Shown: positions 1-8,057, counted from the stretch's first letter. The stretch is DNA of 64,000 nucleotides from Leifsonia sp. 466MF (GCF_900100265.1 NZ_LT629696.1:2480001-2544000), one strand, 5' to 3'. Numbers and translations: made by a program. Notes: a model not told the origin generated them from the sequence alone.

Positions 1-128
1 CCAGCCTCGACTCGCAGTTCGAGCAGCTCGACGACCTCGGCGAGATGACCGAGGTCGAGGCACGGCTCGCCGCGCTCAAGTCCGGCGGAGGGTCGCAGGG
101 GGCCGTGACCTCGGGCGCCCAGGGGTGA
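1..128 (+). CDS. PspA/IM30 family protein, C-terminal end (partial)
   Basis: Only the last 41 codons are inside the window, read in the frame that stops with TGA at 126-128. The visible tail contains QLDDLGEMTEVEARLAALKS, which resembles the final helix of actinobacterial PspA/IM30 (phage shock protein A) membrane-stress proteins, followed by a Gly/Ser-rich end. Its stop codon overlaps the GTG start of the next gene (GTGA), so the two are probably co-transcribed. The family assignment rests on this short tail only. Confidence 0.6.
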   Translation, partial: SLDSQFEQLDDLGEMTEVEARLAALKSGGGSQGAVTSGAQG

Positions 129-1006
129 GCGGCGCGTCCTTCCTCGTCGTCCCGCAGTGGCAGGGGTCGGGCTCGTCACGGGCCATGCGCCTGATCGACG
201 GCGCCGACGCCATCCGCGGCGACCTGCCGGGCACCCGCACCCACCAGGTGCCGGTGCCCGCCGCCGCGGGCGAGTCGCTCGGCAGCGGCGTCAACCGGTT
301 CTCGTCCCTCGCGGCCGTCCGCGAGGCGACGCTGGCCGAGCTCGCGTTGCTCGAGGCGCCGGTCGTCACGGTCGGCGGCGACTGCGGTGCGGAGCTCGCG
401 CCCATCCAGCACGCGCTCGCCGCGCATCCCGCCGGGTCGGTGGCGGTCGTGTGGTTCGACGCCCACGGCGACCTCAACGATGTCGACTCCTCGCCGTCCG
501 GCGCCTTCCACGGGATGGTGCTGCGCGCGCTGCTCGGCGACGGACCGGACGGGCTCGCCTCGACCGGGCCGGAGGTTCTCGCTCCCGCTCAGCTGATCCT
601 CGCGGGTGTCCGGGCGCTCGACGACGGCGAGTCGGCCTTCGTGGACCAGGCCGGCATCCGCGTCGTCGCACCCGGCGAGCTGGATGACCCGGAGGCGACC
701 GTGAACGCGGTGGCGGCCACCGGCGCGACGTCGGTGTACCTCCACATCGACCTCGACGTGCTCGACCCGTCCACCATCGACGGGATCGGCTACCCGGAGC
801 CGTTCGGCGTGCTCCCGGAGCGGCTCACCGAGGCGATCCGCGCACTCCGCCGGCGGTTCGAGCTCGCGGGCGCGGGCCTCATGGAGTTCGCGCCGGAGAA
901 CCCGGACGCCGCAGCTCACGACCTCCCGGTCATCCTCCGCATCCTCGGTGCGCTGACCGGCCCGACCGCGTCGCAGGCCGCGGCCGGCTCCGACGGAGCG
1001 CGGTAG
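125..1006 (+). CDS. arginase/agmatinase-family hydrolase
   Basis: A 293-residue ureohydrolase-fold protein. The Mn-binding motifs of the arginase superfamily are visible in order: GGDCG (residues 84-88), FDAHGDLN (111-118), HIDLDVLDP (207-215) and a Glu near 254. The first motif is normally GGDH; here the His ligand position is Cys, so the two-metal centre may differ from that of classical arginases. Family members cleave guanidino or related C-N bonds; the substrate cannot be told from sequence. The GTG start overlaps the stop of the upstream PspA-like gene, and the stop TAG (1004-1006) lies inside the probable -10 box of the next gene. Confidence 0.85.
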   Translation: MSGASFLVVPQWQGSGSSRAMRLIDGADAIRGDLPGTRTHQVPVPAAAGESLGSGVNRFSSLAAVREATLAELALLEAPVVTVGGDCGAELAPIQHALAAHPAGSVAVVWFDAHGDLNDVDSSPSGAFHGMVLRALLGDGPDGLASTGPEVLAPAQLILAGVRALDDGESAFVDQAGIRVVAPGELDDPEATVNAVAATGATSVYLHIDLDVLDPSTIDGIGYPEPFGVLPERLTEAIRALRRRFELAGAGLMEFAPENPDAAAHDLPVILRILGALTGPTASQAAAGSDGAR

Positions 1007-1009
1007 CTT
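1004..1009 (+). promoter_or_regulatory. -10 box (TAGCTT) of a probable leaderless promoter
   Basis: TAGCTT ends 7 nt before the ATG at 1017, so transcription would begin at or next to the start codon. It overlaps the stop codon of the arginase-family gene. No convincing Shine-Dalgarno sequence precedes the ATG. Confidence 0.45.
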
Positions 1010-1016
1010 GGGAGCC

Positions 1017-1802
1017 ATGAGCGAGCCCAAGATCCTGACCGAGCGGCGCGGGCACGTGCTGCTGATCGGCCTGAACCGGCCGGAGAAGCGGAACGCGGCC
1101 GACTTCGAGCTGCTGAGCCAGCTGGCGCTGGCCTACGGAGAGCTGGAGCGCGATCCCGAACTGCGGGTCGGTCTCGTGCACGCCGTGGGCGAGCACTTCA
1201 CGGCCGGGCTCGACCTGGCCGACCTCGGGCCGCGCATCGGACAGGACGGGCTCTCCTTCGTCGGCGAGGACGGCATCGACCCGTGGCAGGTCTCGGGGCA
1301 GCAGCTGACCAAGCCGGTCGTCATCGCCGTGCAAGGCACCTGCCTCACCCTCGGGATCGAGCTCATCCTCGCCTCCGACATCGCGGTGGCGGCACGCGGG
1401 ACGCGGTTCGGTCAGATCGAGGTCACGCGCGGCATCCTGCCGTTCGGCGGCGCCACCCTCCGCTTCCCCCGGGCGGTGGGATGGGGCAACGCGATGCGCT
1501 ACATCCTCACCGGCGACCTCTTCGACGCCGCCGAGGCGCACCGCATCGGCCTCGTCCAGGAGCTCGTCGAGGACGGCGAGCAGTTCGACCGCGCCCTGGA
1601 GCTGGCCGAGCGGATCGCCGCACAGGCGCCCCTGGCGGTGCAGGCCGCGCTGGCCAACGCGAAGCGGGCCGTGCGCGACGGGGATGCCGCGGCGGAGGCC
1701 GAGTTGCAGCCCGCCCTCGTCCGGCTCGTCGGCAGCGAGGACGCCCGGATCGGCATGGAGGCGTTCCTGACCCGCACGGAGGCGCACTTCGTCGGCCGCT
1801 AG
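1017..1802 (+). CDS. enoyl-CoA hydratase/isomerase (crotonase) family protein
   Basis: A 261-residue crotonase-fold protein that would act on CoA thioesters. Oxyanion-hole segments are recognisable at HFTAGLDLADL (about residues 60-70) and GTCLTLGIELILASD (107-121). Acidic residues at the usual catalytic positions are Glu115 and Glu135 (the latter in IEVTRGILPFGG). An in-frame TTG lies 9 nt further upstream (1008); the ATG at 1017 is preferred because the -10-like TAGCTT sits 7 nt before it. The exact substrate is unknown. Confidence 0.85.
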   Translation: MSEPKILTERRGHVLLIGLNRPEKRNAADFELLSQLALAYGELERDPELRVGLVHAVGEHFTAGLDLADLGPRIGQDGLSFVGEDGIDPWQVSGQQLTKPVVIAVQGTCLTLGIELILASDIAVAARGTRFGQIEVTRGILPFGGATLRFPRAVGWGNAMRYILTGDLFDAAEAHRIGLVQELVEDGEQFDRALELAERIAAQAPLAVQAALANAKRAVRDGDAAAEAELQPALVRLVGSEDARIGMEAFLTRTEAHFVGR

Positions 1803-1889
1803 CCATCCGATCCGCGGGCGCGCGACGAACCCCACGGACGACACGACGCACCACATCCGACACACCATCGACAGCGGCAGGGAGAAGAC

Positions 1890-3341
1890 ATGAGCGAGAT
1901 CAAGGACTACGACGTCATCGTGATGGGTGCGGGAGCCGTGGGCGAGAACGTCGCCGACAGGGCCGCTCAGGGCGGCATGCGGACGGTGATCGTGGAGTCC
2001 GAGCTCGTCGGAGGCGAATGCTCCTACTGGGCGTGCATGCCCTCCAAGACGCTGCTGCGGAGCGGGGCGCTGCTGCGCGCGGCCCAGAAGGTCGGAGGGA
2101 CGCGCGAAGCGGTCACCGGTCCGCTCGACGTGGCCGCGGTGCTGAAGCGCCGCGACGACATGACAAGCAACTGGAACGACGACGGCCAGGTCGAGTGGCT
2201 GAACGGCGCCGGGATCGACCTGGTGCGCGGGTGGGGCGTCATCACCGCGCCGCGCGAGGTCACCGTGACGGCGGAGGACGGCACGGTCACGGTGCTCCGC
2301 GCGAAGCACGCGGTCGCGGTCTCCACCGGATCCGCCGCGCTCATGCCCGATATCCCCGGGCTCCGCGAGAGCGAGCCGTGGTCGAGCCGTGAGGCGACGA
2401 GCGCCCAGCGCGTGCCGGTCTCCCTCGCGATCCTGGGCGGCGGTGTCGTCGCCACCGAGATGGCCACGGCCTACGCCGGCTTCGGCACCGAGGTGCACCT
2501 GATCGCACGCAGCGGCCTGCTGGGCGGCGACGAGCCGTTCGCCGGCGAGATGGTCGCCGAGTCACTCACGAAGCTCGGAGCCACCCTGCACCTCGACTCC
2601 GGCGTCGAGCAGGTGGAGCGCACGGACGACGAGGGCTTCCGCATCCGCCTCGACGACGGCACGGTGCTCGAGACCGACGAGTTCCTCGTGGCCACCGGGC
2701 GCCTCCCCCGCACGTTCGGCATCGGACTCGACGCGTTCGGTCTGGAGGACGGCGCCTGGCTCGACGTCGACGACAGCATGCGCGTGCTCGGAGGCGACGG
2801 CCGGCCCGTCGACGGCGGCTGGCTGTACGGCGTCGGCGACGTCAACCACCGCGCGCTGCTCACCCACCAGGGCAAGTACCAGGCCCGCGCCGCCGGCGAC
2901 GCCATCGCCGCTCGCGCCAAGGGACGCGACGTCTCGCTGGAGCCGTGGGGCGCCTTCGTCGCGACGGCCGACCACGAGGCCGTCCCCCAGGTCACCTTCA
3001 CCGACCCGGAGGTCGCCTCCGTCGGGCTGACCGCCGCTCGCGCCGAGAAGGCGGGCTACCGCATCCGGGTCGTCGACTACGACATCGGGAGCGTGTCCGG
3101 TGCGCACGTCGTCGCCGACGGGTACGAGGGCAAGGCCCGCATGGTCGTCGACGAGGACCGCAAGGTCGTGCTCGGGGTGACCTTCGTCGGTCAGGACGTC
3201 GGCGAGCTCCTCCACTCGGCCACCGTCGCCGTCGTCGGCGAGGTGCCGCTGGACCGCCTGTGGCACGCCGTCCCGTCGTACCCGACGGTCAGCGAGGTGT
3301 GGCTGCGGCTGCTCGAGACCTACGGAAGACCCGAGAAGTGA
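1890..3341 (+). CDS. FAD/NAD(P)-dependent disulfide oxidoreductase (dihydrolipoamide dehydrogenase/mercuric reductase-like)
   Basis: 483 residues, the usual length of class I pyridine nucleotide-disulfide oxidoreductases. The N-terminal FAD Rossmann motif is MGAGAVGENVA (about 12-22). The redox-active disulfide is GGECSYWACMPSKTLLR with Cys44 and Cys49. A second nucleotide-binding motif, LGGGVVATEMA, lies near residue 180, followed by a C-terminal dimerisation domain. The C-terminal motif reads HAVPSYPTVSE rather than the HPTxSE of lipoamide dehydrogenases, so it is probably not the Lpd of a 2-oxoacid dehydrogenase. A Shine-Dalgarno-like GGGAGAA precedes the ATG. Its stop overlaps the GTG of the next gene. 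Confidence 0.88.
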   Translation: MSEIKDYDVIVMGAGAVGENVADRAAQGGMRTVIVESELVGGECSYWACMPSKTLLRSGALLRAAQKVGGTREAVTGPLDVAAVLKRRDDMTSNWNDDGQVEWLNGAGIDLVRGWGVITAPREVTVTAEDGTVTVLRAKHAVAVSTGSAALMPDIPGLRESEPWSSREATSAQRVPVSLAILGGGVVATEMATAYAGFGTEVHLIARSGLLGGDEPFAGEMVAESLTKLGATLHLDSGVEQVERTDDEGFRIRLDDGTVLETDEFLVATGRLPRTFGIGLDAFGLEDGAWLDVDDSMRVLGGDGRPVDGGWLYGVGDVNHRALLTHQGKYQARAAGDAIAARAKGRDVSLEPWGAFVATADHEAVPQVTFTDPEVASVGLTAARAEKAGYRIRVVDYDIGSVSGAHVVADGYEGKARMVVDEDRKVVLGVTFVGQDVGELLHSATVAVVGEVPLDRLWHAVPSYPTVSEVWLRLLETYGRPEK

Positions 3342-3718
3342 GCGGTTTCGACCGCACGCCGCTCGGCCGCATCCTGCTCGATTCGCCGGTGAGCCGCGCC
3401 GGATACCTCTATGCGACCGCGGTCGGCCTCACCTGGGGATTCCTCTGGAGCACCGGGCGCATCGAGCGTCGCGCCGGGCTCACGGTGTTCCGCGGCATGC
3501 CGAAGGCGACCTTCGGCCGCGGCGGGTCGTGTGTGGGCGGCGTGTACCTCACCGACCACAACGTGAGCGACGACGTGCTCGAGCACGAGGCGATCCACAA
3601 GCGGCAGTGGCAGCGGTACGGGATGCTGTTCCCGCTGCTCTACTTCGTCGCCGGCCGCAATCCCCTCCGCAACCGATTCGAAATCGAGGCGGGCCTCGAG
3701 AAAGGCGGGTACCGATGA
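3338..3718 (+). CDS. conserved hypothetical protein with HExxH-like motif
   Basis: A 126-residue protein starting at GTG 3338, which overlaps the upstream TGA (GTGA). There is one likely membrane-spanning or hydrophobic segment near the N-terminus (GYLYATAVGLTWGFLW) and a second at YGMLFPLLYFVAG. Between them is EHEAIHKRQW, a match to the HExxH pattern of zinc metalloproteases that often mark cell-surface peptidases. Databases sometimes label relatives 'Fe-S oxidoreductase', but I see no iron-sulfur cysteine pattern, only a single Cys. Translationally coupled to the flavoprotein before it and the SDR after it. Function unknown. Confidence 0.7.
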   Translation: MSGFDRTPLGRILLDSPVSRAGYLYATAVGLTWGFLWSTGRIERRAGLTVFRGMPKATFGRGGSCVGGVYLTDHNVSDDVLEHEAIHKRQWQRYGMLFPLLYFVAGRNPLRNRFEIEAGLEKGGYR

Positions 3719-4560
3719 CGCGCACCATCGTGATCACGGGCGCGAGCTCCGGCATCGGAGCCGTGGCGGCCGAGCAGCTGAAGGCGGGCGGCGACGAGGT
3801 CGCGGTCGTCGGCCGCAACCCCGAGCGCACCCGCGCAGTCGCGGAACGCATCGGAGCGACGCCGTTCCTCGCCGACTTCGAGCGCCTCGACGACGTGCGC
3901 GCCCTCGCGGCGGCCCTGCTCGACCGGTACGACACGATCGACGTGCTCGCCAACAACGCCGGCGGGCTCTACCACGAGCGCGAGCTGACGGTGGATGGGC
4001 ACGAGCGGACCATCCAGGCGAACCACCTCGCGCCCTTCCTGCTCACCGCACTGCTGCGGCCGCGACTCGTCGAGACCGCGGCGTCCGGACGGGATGTGCG
4101 GGTGGTCTCCACCGCCAGCCTCGCCAACCGGTTCGGCAACCTGCGCATCGACGACCTGGACTGGGAGCGGCGCCCCTGGCAGGGCGGCTGGCGCGCGTAC
4201 GGCACGGCGAAGCTGGCGACCATCCTGTTCGCCGCCGAGCTGGCCGAGCGCCTGACTGGGACCGGCGTGAGCGCCTACTCGTTCCATCCCGGAACCATCG
4301 CCACCAATTTCGGCAACTCGTCGCCGCTGATCCGTTTCGGCCACCTGGTGACGCGGAGCAGCTTCGGCATCTCGGTCGCGGCGGGGGCCGCTCCCCTGCT
4401 GTTCCTGGCCGGGCCGGCGCGGGTCGGTGCGCCGAGCGGCACGTACTTCGACCGCCTGACGGTGAACGGCCGCGTCAACCCGCAGGCGCGCAACGCGCAG
4501 CTCGGGCGCGACCTCTGGGCCGCGAGCGAGGCGCTGGTGGGGCTGGACGTCCCCGCCTGA
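3715..4560 (+). CDS. short-chain dehydrogenase/reductase (SDR)
   Basis: 281 residues with the classical SDR cofactor motif TGASSGIG (residues 8-15), the structural NNAGG motif near residue 80 and the active-site pair in the YGTAKLA segment near residue 162, preceded by a Ser-containing VVSTASL strand. It would reduce or oxidise a small carbonyl/alcohol substrate with NAD(P). The ATG at 3715 overlaps the previous stop (ATGA). The long upstream extension of the reading frame is a shadow of the preceding gene. Confidence 0.85.
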   Translation: MTRTIVITGASSGIGAVAAEQLKAGGDEVAVVGRNPERTRAVAERIGATPFLADFERLDDVRALAAALLDRYDTIDVLANNAGGLYHERELTVDGHERTIQANHLAPFLLTALLRPRLVETAASGRDVRVVSTASLANRFGNLRIDDLDWERRPWQGGWRAYGTAKLATILFAAELAERLTGTGVSAYSFHPGTIATNFGNSSPLIRFGHLVTRSSFGISVAAGAAPLLFLAGPARVGAPSGTYFDRLTVNGRVNPQARNAQLGRDLWAASEALVGLDVPA

Positions 4561-4582
4561 TCCCGCCGGCTGACCCCGCCGA

Positions 4583-4634
4583 GTTGACGCAACACGCCGC
4601 GCAATACGGACGCGTCGCGGCGTGCCGCGTCAAC
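4583..4634. repeat. palindromic repeat, family 2 (CAACACGCCG core)
   Basis: Inverted repeat in the gap between two convergent genes. Left arm GTTGACGC-AA-CACGCCGCG (4583-4601) pairs with CGCGGCGTG-CC-GCGTCAAC (4616-4634) around a 14-nt loop; only the two middle bases of the arms do not pair. The core CGCAACACGCCG is shared with the palindrome at 19134-19194. It may double as a bidirectional terminator. Confidence 0.75.
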
Positions 4635-4677
4635 CAGCTCACCGACCTGGGGTGGGCGACACGGCGGACGCCCGGCG

Positions 4678-5124
4678 TCAGCGGAAGGACGGCGCCGCCA
4701 CGGCCTCGGGGTGCATGCCGACCGTGTGGATGAGGTGGTCGCGCACCTCGGTCGCAAGCGCGAAGCCGCCGGTGACGATCGCACGCGTTTCGCCCGGCCC
4801 GTCGCACAGCATCTCGTCGCACCAGGCGCGCACGGCGCGGGCGCCGGCCTCGCCGCGGGCGCACAGCTCGCCGGTGCCGGGCCGACCGCTGCGGTGCGAG
4901 CGGATCAGCCAGGTGACGGTCATGCGCATCGGCGTCGCCAGCGGCACGACCTCCGAGGGCTCCCCGACCTCGACGAACACGCGGCCGCGCGCGCACAGCG
5001 GGAGGAGCGCGAGTTCGGCCTCCAGCTCGGTGAGCGAGGTCTCATCCCCGACGACCAGGAACTGCACGCGGTCGTCGTGGTGCGCGGTCGAGGCGGTGTG
5101 GGTGGCGTGATCGGGACGGTACAT
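4678..5124 (-). CDS. SIP-domain protein (siderophore-interacting protein C-terminal domain)
   Basis: 148 residues, about half the length of a full siderophore-interacting protein (ferric-siderophore reductase). The sequence FLVVGDETSLTELEAELALL matches the start of the SIP NAD(P)H-binding-like domain, and GGFALATEVRDHL the later part; the N-terminal FAD-binding barrel is absent. It could serve as a partner to another reductase or have lost reductase activity. An iron box with a -35/-10 promoter lies directly upstream, so expression is likely repressed by iron through a DtxR/IdeR-type regulator. That supports a role in iron homeostasis. Confidence 0.75.
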   Translation of the reverse strand: MYRPDHATHTASTAHHDDRVQFLVVGDETSLTELEAELALLPLCARGRVFVEVGEPSEVVPLATPMRMTVTWLIRSHRSGRPGTGELCARGEAGARAVRAWCDEMLCDGPGETRAIVTGGFALATEVRDHLIHTVGMHPEAVAAPSFR

Positions 5125-5133
5125 CTCGCGATC

Positions 5134-5165
5134 GAGTATAGGCGAGCCTTACCTAAGCTCCAACG
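5134..5165 (-). promoter_or_regulatory. promoter of the SIP-domain gene (-35 TTGGAG, -10 TATACT)
   Basis: On the minus strand TTGGAG is followed by a 17-nt spacer and TATACT, ten bases before the ATG at 5124. The spacer contains most of the iron box, so a bound DtxR/IdeR protein would block RNA polymerase. Confidence 0.6.
5138..5156 (-). promoter_or_regulatory. iron box (DtxR/IdeR operator)
   Basis: The 19-mer TTAGGTAAGGCTCGCCTAT (minus strand) matches the established DtxR/IdeR consensus TTAGGTTAGSCTAACCTAA at 15 of 19 positions, with the half-site TTAGGTAAG almost perfect. It overlaps the spacer and -10 element of the SIP gene promoter. Confidence 0.75.
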
Positions 5166-5244
5166 GCTGTGAGCGCATCCTCAGCGTGCGACGCGGGTGA
5201 CCGCATCCCTTCCCGAGGTCGGTCGTTCGCGGCATGATCGGAGC

Positions 5245-6309
5245 ATGCAGCCCTCCGCCTCCTCCCCCATCGCCCCGATGCTCGCGAAGGCGGTCCCCGC
5301 CGTCCCGGAGCCCGACAGCGTGACGGGCGGCCTCAGCTACGAGCCGAAGTGGGACGGCTTCCGGGCCATCGTCTACGCCGAGGGCGACGGCGCGGTGGAG
5401 TCCGTGGAGATCGGCAGCCGCGGCTCGAAGATGCTCACGCGGTACTTCCCAGAGCTCGTGGAGGCGTTCCGCAGCATCCTGCCCGGCCCGTGCGTGCTCG
5501 ACGGCGAGATCGTGGTGCCGACCGGCGAGCCCGGGAAGCAGCGGCTCGACTGGGAGGCGCTGTCGCAGCGCATCCATCCGGCCGCGACCCGCGTGAAGCT
5601 GCTGTCGGAGCAGACGCCGGCCACCTTCGTCGCTTTCGACCTGCTCGCCATCGGCGACGACTCGTACGTCGACCGGCCGTTCGCCGACCGGCGGGCGGCT
5701 CTGGAGGAGTTCGCCGGCGACCTGCCCGCTCCGATCCAGCTGACGCGCACCACGACGGATGTCGACCTCGCGCGCCGCTGGCTCGTCGAGTTCGAGGGCG
5801 CCGGGCTGGATGGCGTCGTCGCGAAGCCGCTGGCCGGGCCGTACGCGCCGAACAAGCGCACGATGCTCAAGATCAAGCACCACCGGACGGCCGATGTCGT
5901 GGCGCTCGGGTACCGCATCCACACCAGCGGCCGCGGCGTCGGCTCCCTGCTCGTCGGGCTGTTCGACGACGACGGCCAGCTGCGCAACGTGGGCGGCGTC
6001 TCGGCGTTCACCGACGCGAAGCGGCTGTCCCTGATCGACGAGCTGGAGCCGCTGGTGGAGCGCGACGAGAGCGGAGCGGCCGTCACCGGCGAGACCGACC
6101 GGAGCCGCTTCTCGGGCAGCAAGGACGTGTCGTTCGTGCGGCTGCGCCCCGAGCGCGTTCTCGAGGTGCGGTACGACCAGATGGAGGGGATGCGCTTCCG
6201 GCACACGGCGCAGTTCGAGCGCTGGCGGCCGGACCGCGAGGCGCGGTCGTGCACCTTCGAGCAGCTGGACCGGCCGATCGCGTACGACCTGGGCGACGTG
6301 CTGACCTGA
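5245..6309 (+). CDS. ATP-dependent DNA ligase (LigC type)
   Basis: 354 residues, the size of actinobacterial LigC ligases with only adenylation and OB domains. The adenylated lysine is Lys35 in YEPKWDGFRA (motif I, KxDG). Motif III is VLDGEIVVP, motif IV LDGVVAK and motif V MLKIKHHRTAD, followed by an OB-fold domain. It seals nicks with ATP. LigC proteins act as backup ligases in end-joining and repair, in keeping with the UdgX and LigD-type polymerase genes that follow. ATG at 5245 is chosen over an upstream start because the longer N-terminus has no family resemblance; CATGAT lies 6 nt before it. Confidence 0.9.
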   Translation: MQPSASSPIAPMLAKAVPAVPEPDSVTGGLSYEPKWDGFRAIVYAEGDGAVESVEIGSRGSKMLTRYFPELVEAFRSILPGPCVLDGEIVVPTGEPGKQRLDWEALSQRIHPAATRVKLLSEQTPATFVAFDLLAIGDDSYVDRPFADRRAALEEFAGDLPAPIQLTRTTTDVDLARRWLVEFEGAGLDGVVAKPLAGPYAPNKRTMLKIKHHRTADVVALGYRIHTSGRGVGSLLVGLFDDDGQLRNVGGVSAFTDAKRLSLIDELEPLVERDESGAAVTGETDRSRFSGSKDVSFVRLRPERVLEVRYDQMEGMRFRHTAQFERWRPDREARSCTFEQLDRPIAYDLGDVLT

Positions 6310-6373
6310 TCCGCCACACGACAGCGCCGTGAGGGCGTTGCGAGACACGCTCCCCGGTGGTTCCGTGATTCGC

Positions 6374-7021
6374 ATGGCGGATGTCGAGCGACCTGGAGCC
6401 GACGAGTTCCTCCCCGAGAAACGCGACCTGCGGAGCCTGCGGGCCGCCGCGCCGGACTGCCGCGGCTGCGAGCTGTACCGGGATGCGACGCAGGTCGTCT
6501 TCTCTTCGGGTCGCGCGGGGGCCGCGCTCGCCCTCGTCGGCGAGCAGCCCGGCGACCGGGAGGACATCGAGGGCGAGCCGTTCGTCGGGCCGGCCGGGCG
6601 CCTGCTCGACCAGGCGCTGGAAGCGGCGGGGATCGACCGCGGCGACGTGTACGTCACAAACGCGGTGAAGCACTTCCGCTTCCACCGCCAGGGCAAGCGG
6701 CGCATCCACGAGAAGCCGGCCGTCGGCAACATCGTCGCCTGCCACCCGTGGTTGGAGGCGGAGTTCGCGGCGGTCCGCCCCCGGCTCGTCGTCTGCCTGG
6801 GCGCGACGGCCGCTCGGAGCGTCCTCGGGCGCCCGGCGCGCATCCAGGAGGAGCGGGGACGCGTCCAGGAGTCCGCAGAGGGCCGGCCGGTACTCGTCAC
6901 GACGCACCCGTCCGCCCTGCTGCGGCTGCGCGACGATCCGGGATGGGATGCCGCGTTCGACGCGTTCGTCGCCGACCTGGAGACGGCGGCGAAGGCGGCC
7001 TCCGGTCTCGCGGCGGACTGA
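6374..7021 (+). CDS. udgX: UdgX-type uracil-DNA glycosylase
   Basis: 215 residues from ATG 6374; an in-frame GTG at 6329 would add 15 residues with no family match. The UDG active-site motif is GEQPGD (56-61), and the second motif HPSALLR is at 178-184. The diagnostic UdgX R-loop is KRRIHEKP (108-115). Its His112 corresponds to the histidine that in mycobacterial UdgX becomes covalently joined to the abasic site after uracil excision. Four cysteines at 29, 32, 123 and 141 fit a 4Fe-4S cluster. It lies between a LigC-type ligase and a convergent LigD-type polymerase. Confidence 0.92.
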   Translation: MADVERPGADEFLPEKRDLRSLRAAAPDCRGCELYRDATQVVFSSGRAGAALALVGEQPGDREDIEGEPFVGPAGRLLDQALEAAGIDRGDVYVTNAVKHFRFHRQGKRRIHEKPAVGNIVACHPWLEAEFAAVRPRLVVCLGATAARSVLGRPARIQEERGRVQESAEGRPVLVTTHPSALLRLRDDPGWDAAFDAFVADLETAAKAASGLAAD

Positions 7022-7025
7022 CCCG

Positions 7026-8045
7026 CTACGCCTTCTTCGCGCGGCTCGGCTGCACGCGCGGCGGCTCCCCCGGCATCTTGGGGTAGTCCGGAGGGAACGG
7101 CAGCTCGCCGAGGCCGTTCGACAGGTCGCGCTCCCACCAGCCGAGCAGCACGTCGATCGTGCCGGGGTCCGCAGCGAAGTGCTCCCACGGGTCGCCGACC
7201 GTGCGCAGTCGCTCGGGCATGGTGAGCACCGTGAAGTCGCGCGGGTCGACGTGTTCCAGCTCTTCCCACGTGATCGGGGCCGACACGGAGGCGTGCGGGA
7301 GCGCCCGCGGGCTGTAGGCGCCGGCCATCGTGCGGTCGCGGTTGGCCTGGTTGAAGTCGACGAAGATGCGCTCCCCGCGCTCCTCCTTCCACCACGCCGT
7401 GGTCACGCGGTCCGGCATCCGTCGTTCGAGCTCGCGCGCGGCGGCGATCACGGCGTGCCGGACGTCGAGGAATTCGCGCTGCGCCACGATCGGCGCGAAG
7501 ACGTGCAGTCCCCGATTGCCGGAGGTCTTGATGAACGCCGTGAGCCCGGCCTCCTGCAGCACCTTCCGCAGCTCGATGGCGGCGGGCACGGCGTCGGCGA
7601 AGCCGGTACCCGGCTGCGGGTCGAGGTCGATGCGCAGCTGGTCGGGGTTGTCCGAGTCCTCGGCGCGCGACGGCCAGGGGTGGAACACCACCGTGTTCAT
7701 CTGCGCGGCCCACACGGCGGCGGCCGGTTCGTCGATCACGAGTTGTGGATGCGAGCGGGCGCTCGGGTACGTCACCGTGACGGAGCGCACGTAGTCCGGC
7801 ACCCCGCGCGGCGGGTTCTTCGAGAAGAACTGCTCCCCGTCGATCCCCTCCGGGAACCGCTGAAGCGACACCGGCCGGTCGCCGTTCGCGCGGACGAATG
7901 CGTCGCCGACCTCCACGAGATAGTTCGCGAGATCGAGCTTGGTGATGCCGGCCCCGGGGAAGATCACCCGCTCGGGGCTCGAGATCCGCACCTCCCTGTC
8001 GCCATCGGGACCCGGGACCGTGAGGACTACAGCGCCGCCTGCCAT
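7026..8045 (-). CDS. LigD-type DNA polymerase/primase domain protein
   Basis: 339 residues; a stand-alone polymerase domain of the archaeo-eukaryotic primase fold, as found in LigD and mycobacterial PolD proteins. The catalytic Asp pair is RIDLDP (Asp140, Asp142). The nucleotide-binding segment is KTSGNRGLHVF (173-183), and the N-terminal signature IFPGAGITKLDLANYL (28-43) is typical. No ligase or nuclease domain is fused. It would add nucleotides during gap filling or end joining. The start ATG 8045 is preferred to upstream codons because TACGGT lies 6 nt before it, indicating a leaderless transcript. It converges on udgX with only 4 nt between stops. Confidence 0.9.
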   Translation of the reverse strand: MAGGAVVLTVPGPDGDREVRISSPERVIFPGAGITKLDLANYLVEVGDAFVRANGDRPVSLQRFPEGIDGEQFFSKNPPRGVPDYVRSVTVTYPSARSHPQLVIDEPAAAVWAAQMNTVVFHPWPSRAEDSDNPDQLRIDLDPQPGTGFADAVPAAIELRKVLQEAGLTAFIKTSGNRGLHVFAPIVAQREFLDVRHAVIAAARELERRMPDRVTTAWWKEERGERIFVDFNQANRDRTMAGAYSPRALPHASVSAPITWEELEHVDPRDFTVLTMPERLRTVGDPWEHFAADPGTIDVLLGWWERDLSNGLGELPFPPDYPKMPGEPPRVQPSRAKKA

Positions 8046-8051
8046 GCGACC

Positions 8052-8057
8052 ACCGTA
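8052..8057 (-). promoter_or_regulatory. -10 box (TACGGT) of a probable leaderless promoter
   Basis: TACGGT on the minus strand ends 6 nt before the ATG at 8045 of the LigD-type polymerase gene, with no ribosome binding site between. Confidence 0.4.
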
